Of a stretch of 64,000 nucleotides of DNA, positions 61,276 to 64,000 are shown one piece after another. The stretch lies in assembly GCA_963931865.1 (NCBI GenBank), contig OZ007513.1, positions 12,301,467 to 12,365,466 on the forward strand, given 5' to 3'. The DNA is from Axinella damicornis. Lineage: Eukaryota; Porifera; Demospongiae; Axinellida; Axinellidae. How positions within the stretch are numbered: position 1 is the first letter of the stretch; each line of letters begins with the position of its first letter. The position numbers and the translations under genes are program-made. The notes under the pieces were generated by a model. The model was not told the origin of the DNA, searched no databases, and worked only from the letters and a program-made list of their open reading frames with translations.

Positions 61276-63505
61276 TCTTTATATCTATCGTACGTCGTGC
61301 CGTAAATCACTTCCTGCTCGTATTTTGCGTGTCATTGCGTCATGCGTTAATTCAAACCACAAACGAACTCGCCATTGCAACGTCAACGACATAGACACGA
61401 ACCATGAACGGTCTACCTCAACAAGGATGGAGACTATAGCGCGCGGTGAGGGGCTATATACAGCATTTTATGAAGACAGGGAGAGTGCTTCAAGCGATCT
61501 CATCTCCTGTGCATGCAGAGCACATCATGGTGTGCATTACTGAGCTAGCTAGCTAGCGTGCATGCAGGCTTTAATAGCTATAAACCATCACGGTGTGTTA
61601 GACTGCTGCTTCAGCTATTGCCAGAGGATGGGAACTTGACTGGCCTGCGCTCGGTAACACTTACCTCACTGTGACATGCAGTCAAGACACAGATCTGGCA
61701 TCAGCAGAGAATGAGAAAGTCGCCCTCCGGATCCGGTGGCGGACAACAAAGACAGAGATCTCTCCTGGACCTACCTACCAGACTGCTTCGGCTAACCTGA
61801 TTCGCAGTTGCTGTGAAGTGCATGGGTGTACTTTTAGTGTCATAACTTCTGTGTCCTTAAGTCGTGCTATGCTCTCCATCACATTCAGATGACATGCACT
61901 GACAGTCATGCACATGCATCTGCTCCATGTAGGAACACATGCTCATGCAACTGGTCCATGCACATTCGACAACTGTACTCGCTCAGGCTCGCCCCACAAT
62001 GTTCTGCATTCGTCTAGTTATTGGGGCGAGCGTGAGCGAGCCCCACATAGACGAGTTCAATGTGAATTTTCTTTATTTCTATATTTCTATATTTCTATAT
62101 ATATATCGTACGTCGTGCCGTAAATCACTTCCTGCTCGTATTTTGCGTGTTCTTGCGTCATGCGTTATTTCCAAACTGAGTTCACTTCCTGCTCGTGCGT
62201 TGATATCGTCCAACTGAGACGCGAACTATGAACAGTCTACCTCAACAAGGCCTTGCAAGGATGGAGACTATAGTGGGGCGGTGAGTGGCTAAAGCATTTC
62301 ATGAAGACGGGGAGAGCGCTTCAGTGAGACCAAGGGAGGTGATCCTCCTTGAACTCACAATCCCCTATAACTCGCCGGAGTCCCTTTCAAATGCTAAGCC
62401 ATGCAACTGCTCAGAGGATGGGAAGTTGACTGCCCTGCACACGGTAACACTAAACTCACTGTGACCAGTCATGACAGATCTGGCATCAGCAGAGAACGAA
62501 GAAGTCATCCTCGGTGGCAACAACAGAGACAGAGACCGCTCCTGGACCTACCTGCCAGACTGCTTCAACGCTGTGAAGTGCATGCACGAGTGTCATAACT
62601 TCTGGTGTGATCTGTGTCGTTAAGTTGTGTTATGCTCCCCGTCAGACTCACATTCTGATGACATGCACATGCAACTGCTCCATGCACATTCAGCACAATG
62701 TCATGCAACTGTTCCATGCAAATTCAGCACCTGCATGTACTCGCTCACGCTCGCCCCACAATGTCCTGCATTCCCCTAGTATTATTTACGCGGCACAATT
62801 TTTCCTATACCAGGAGTGTAATATATTATATATATATCGTACGTCGTGCCGTAAATCACTTCCTGCTCGTATTTTGCGTGTTCTTGCGTCATGCGTTATT
62901 TCCAAACTGAGTTCACTTCCTGCTCGTGCGTTGATATCGTCCAACTGAGACGCGAACTATGAACAGTCTACCTCAACAAGGCCTTGCAAGGATGTAGACT
63001 ATAGTGGGGCGGTGAGTGGCTATAAAGCATTTCATGAAGACGGGGAGAGCGCTTCAGTGAGACCAAGGGAGGTGATCCTCCTTGAACTCACAATCCCCTA
63101 TAACTCGCCGGAGCCCTTTCAAATGCTAAGCCATGCAACTGCTCAGAGGATGGGAAGTTGACTGCCCTGCACACGGTAACACTAAACTCACTGTGACCAG
63201 TCATGACAGATCTGGCATCAGCAGAGAACGAGGAAGTCATCCTCGGTGGCAACAACAGAGACAGAGACCGCTCCTGGACCTACCTGCCAGACTGCTTCAA
63301 CGCTGTGAAGTGCATGCACGAGTGTCATAACTTCTGGTGTGATCTGTGTCGTTAAGTTGTGTTATGCTCCCCGTCAGACTCACATTCTGATGACATGCAC
63401 ATGCAACTGCTCCATGCACATTCAGCACAATGTCATGCAACTGTTCCATGCAAATTCAGCACCTGCATGTACTCGCTCACGCTCGCCCCACAATGTCCTG
63501 CATTC
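61276..63505 (+). repeat. Three about 700-735-bp tandem repeats with a retroelement fragment
   Basis: Copies begin near CGTACGTCGTGCCGTAAATC at about 61289, 62106 and 62838; copies two and three are about 732 bp apart and nearly identical, while copy one is diverged. In copy two, a plus-strand frame from about 62300 reads REVILLELTIPYNSPESLSNA, which resembles the ELT-P segment found after the reverse transcriptase in some retrotransposons; it then meets one TGA and reopens as a 50-codon ATG ORF (62471-62623) with CMHECHNFWCDLC. Copy three has a one-base deletion (CCGGAGCCC) that breaks the first part but keeps the 50-codon ORF (63203-63355). A degenerate retroelement piece is the simplest reading. 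Confidence 0.65.
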
Positions 63506-63509
63506 CCCT

Positions 63510-63637
63510 AGTAGGAGCATTTGGGGGGAAATTCTGAACAGAATAAGGCAGAAAAAGTAGAATAATATGGACAGGCCTAAGCTAGATAAGGGGTAGCTAT
63601 AATTATGGGGGGTTTCCCGGTGACATGTTCTAATTGT
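63510..63637. repeat. Second copy of the 57525-57650 block
   Basis: AGGAGCATTTGGGGGGAAAT through the TAGGCCT MITE end, the AGCTAGAT duplication and onward to GTGACATGTTCTAATTG repeats the earlier block with about one change. Because it includes both transposon end and flank, it is a copied genomic segment, not an independent insertion. Confidence 0.9.
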
Positions 63638-64000
63638 GTAAAATCCAAATTATTATTTTATTATTATTATTATTATTAGAACTTTACAGCAGTACAATGG
63701 CATTTGAACAAGGATAGTAAAGTGATACATTTGAATAAGGACTGCTGACAGACATACATCAATGATGATGATGCTGAGATAAAAAAATTATTGTTATCCG
63801 ACAAGGTAGTGACTTGAACAGCAGTGATCGTTACCTAGTACTTGCTAGAGCAACACATTTATTGCAAGGACATAGAAAGTGGTAAGTGCATACATTCTCA
63901 GGATCAAACGTTGTTTGAAAGTGGAGCCATAGGCGAGAAATAATTTGGCGCTTAATGCTGTAGATAGAGGCCTCGTACGTTCCGTTGACAACAATACACG
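63638..64000. other. Window end, (ATT)n microsatellite and no gene
   Basis: An ATT-rich microsatellite lies at about 63651-63678. The remaining bases show no exon or known repeat. Confidence 0.5.

Overview
This is nuclear DNA from an animal. It has split genes with short GT-AG introns, genes known from animals (PSMG2, MFSD5, a fibrinogen-domain gene, membrane UDP-glycosyltransferases) and a very dense load of small inverted-repeat transposons, minisatellites and palindromes. The short introns, compact genes between MITE-rich spacers and tandem UGT/FReD families suggest an early-branching marine invertebrate, perhaps a demosponge. That assignment is inference only; no rRNA or mitochondrial marker is present.

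Layout. 0-4.5 kb: two MITE-like elements, then the last exon of a Ser/Pro/Gln-rich, transactivator-like protein (2460-3629, +). 4.5-17 kb: five tandem single-exon UDP-glycosyltransferase genes, all on the minus strand; three look intact, one has lost its membrane anchor and ER-retrieval tail by an 11-nt deletion, and one is frameshifted. 17-21 kb: a nest of palindromes and MITEs, with one hAT-type MITE splitting a palindrome and flanked by an exact 8-bp target duplication. 21.4-24.1 kb: two paralogous secreted proteins of 258 aa that I do not recognise. 25.1-26.5 kb: an intronless MFSD5-like molybdate transporter (-). 27-31 kb: a MULE-type transposase with a SWIM zinc finger, lying between two oppositely oriented hexanucleotide arrays. 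31.2-37.4 kb: a nine-exon PSMG2 (proteasome assembly chaperone 2) gene (+), reconstructed exon by exon with consistent splice phases; several introns hold repeats. 38-43.8 kb: a two-exon fibrinogen-domain gene (-), a second copy whose FReD exon is decayed, and an inverted exon relic.

44-54 kb has no gene I can support. It contains a two-monomer higher-order repeat, a long inverted-repeat element enclosing a 61-nt-arm perfect palindrome, a complete non-autonomous LTR retrotransposon with a 5-bp target duplication, and a 760-bp inverted-repeat element. 54.8-56.6 kb: a long minisatellite followed by the last two exons of a betaine-homocysteine methyltransferase-like gene (+). 57-63.6 kb: a tandem array whose long units each carry ATG-to-splice-donor cassettes, a TATA-like element and an ETS-type motif, followed by about 735-bp repeats with a degraded retroelement fragment.

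The genes do not form one pathway. The coherent units are the UGT cluster (conjugation in the ER lumen), the FReD pair (secreted recognition-type proteins) and the orphan secreted pair; each shows tandem duplication followed by decay or mosaic exchange. The most unusual structures are the first-exon-like cassette array at 57.8-61.3 kb, the transposase between inverted hexanucleotide arrays, and the mosaic UGT gene without its membrane anchor.
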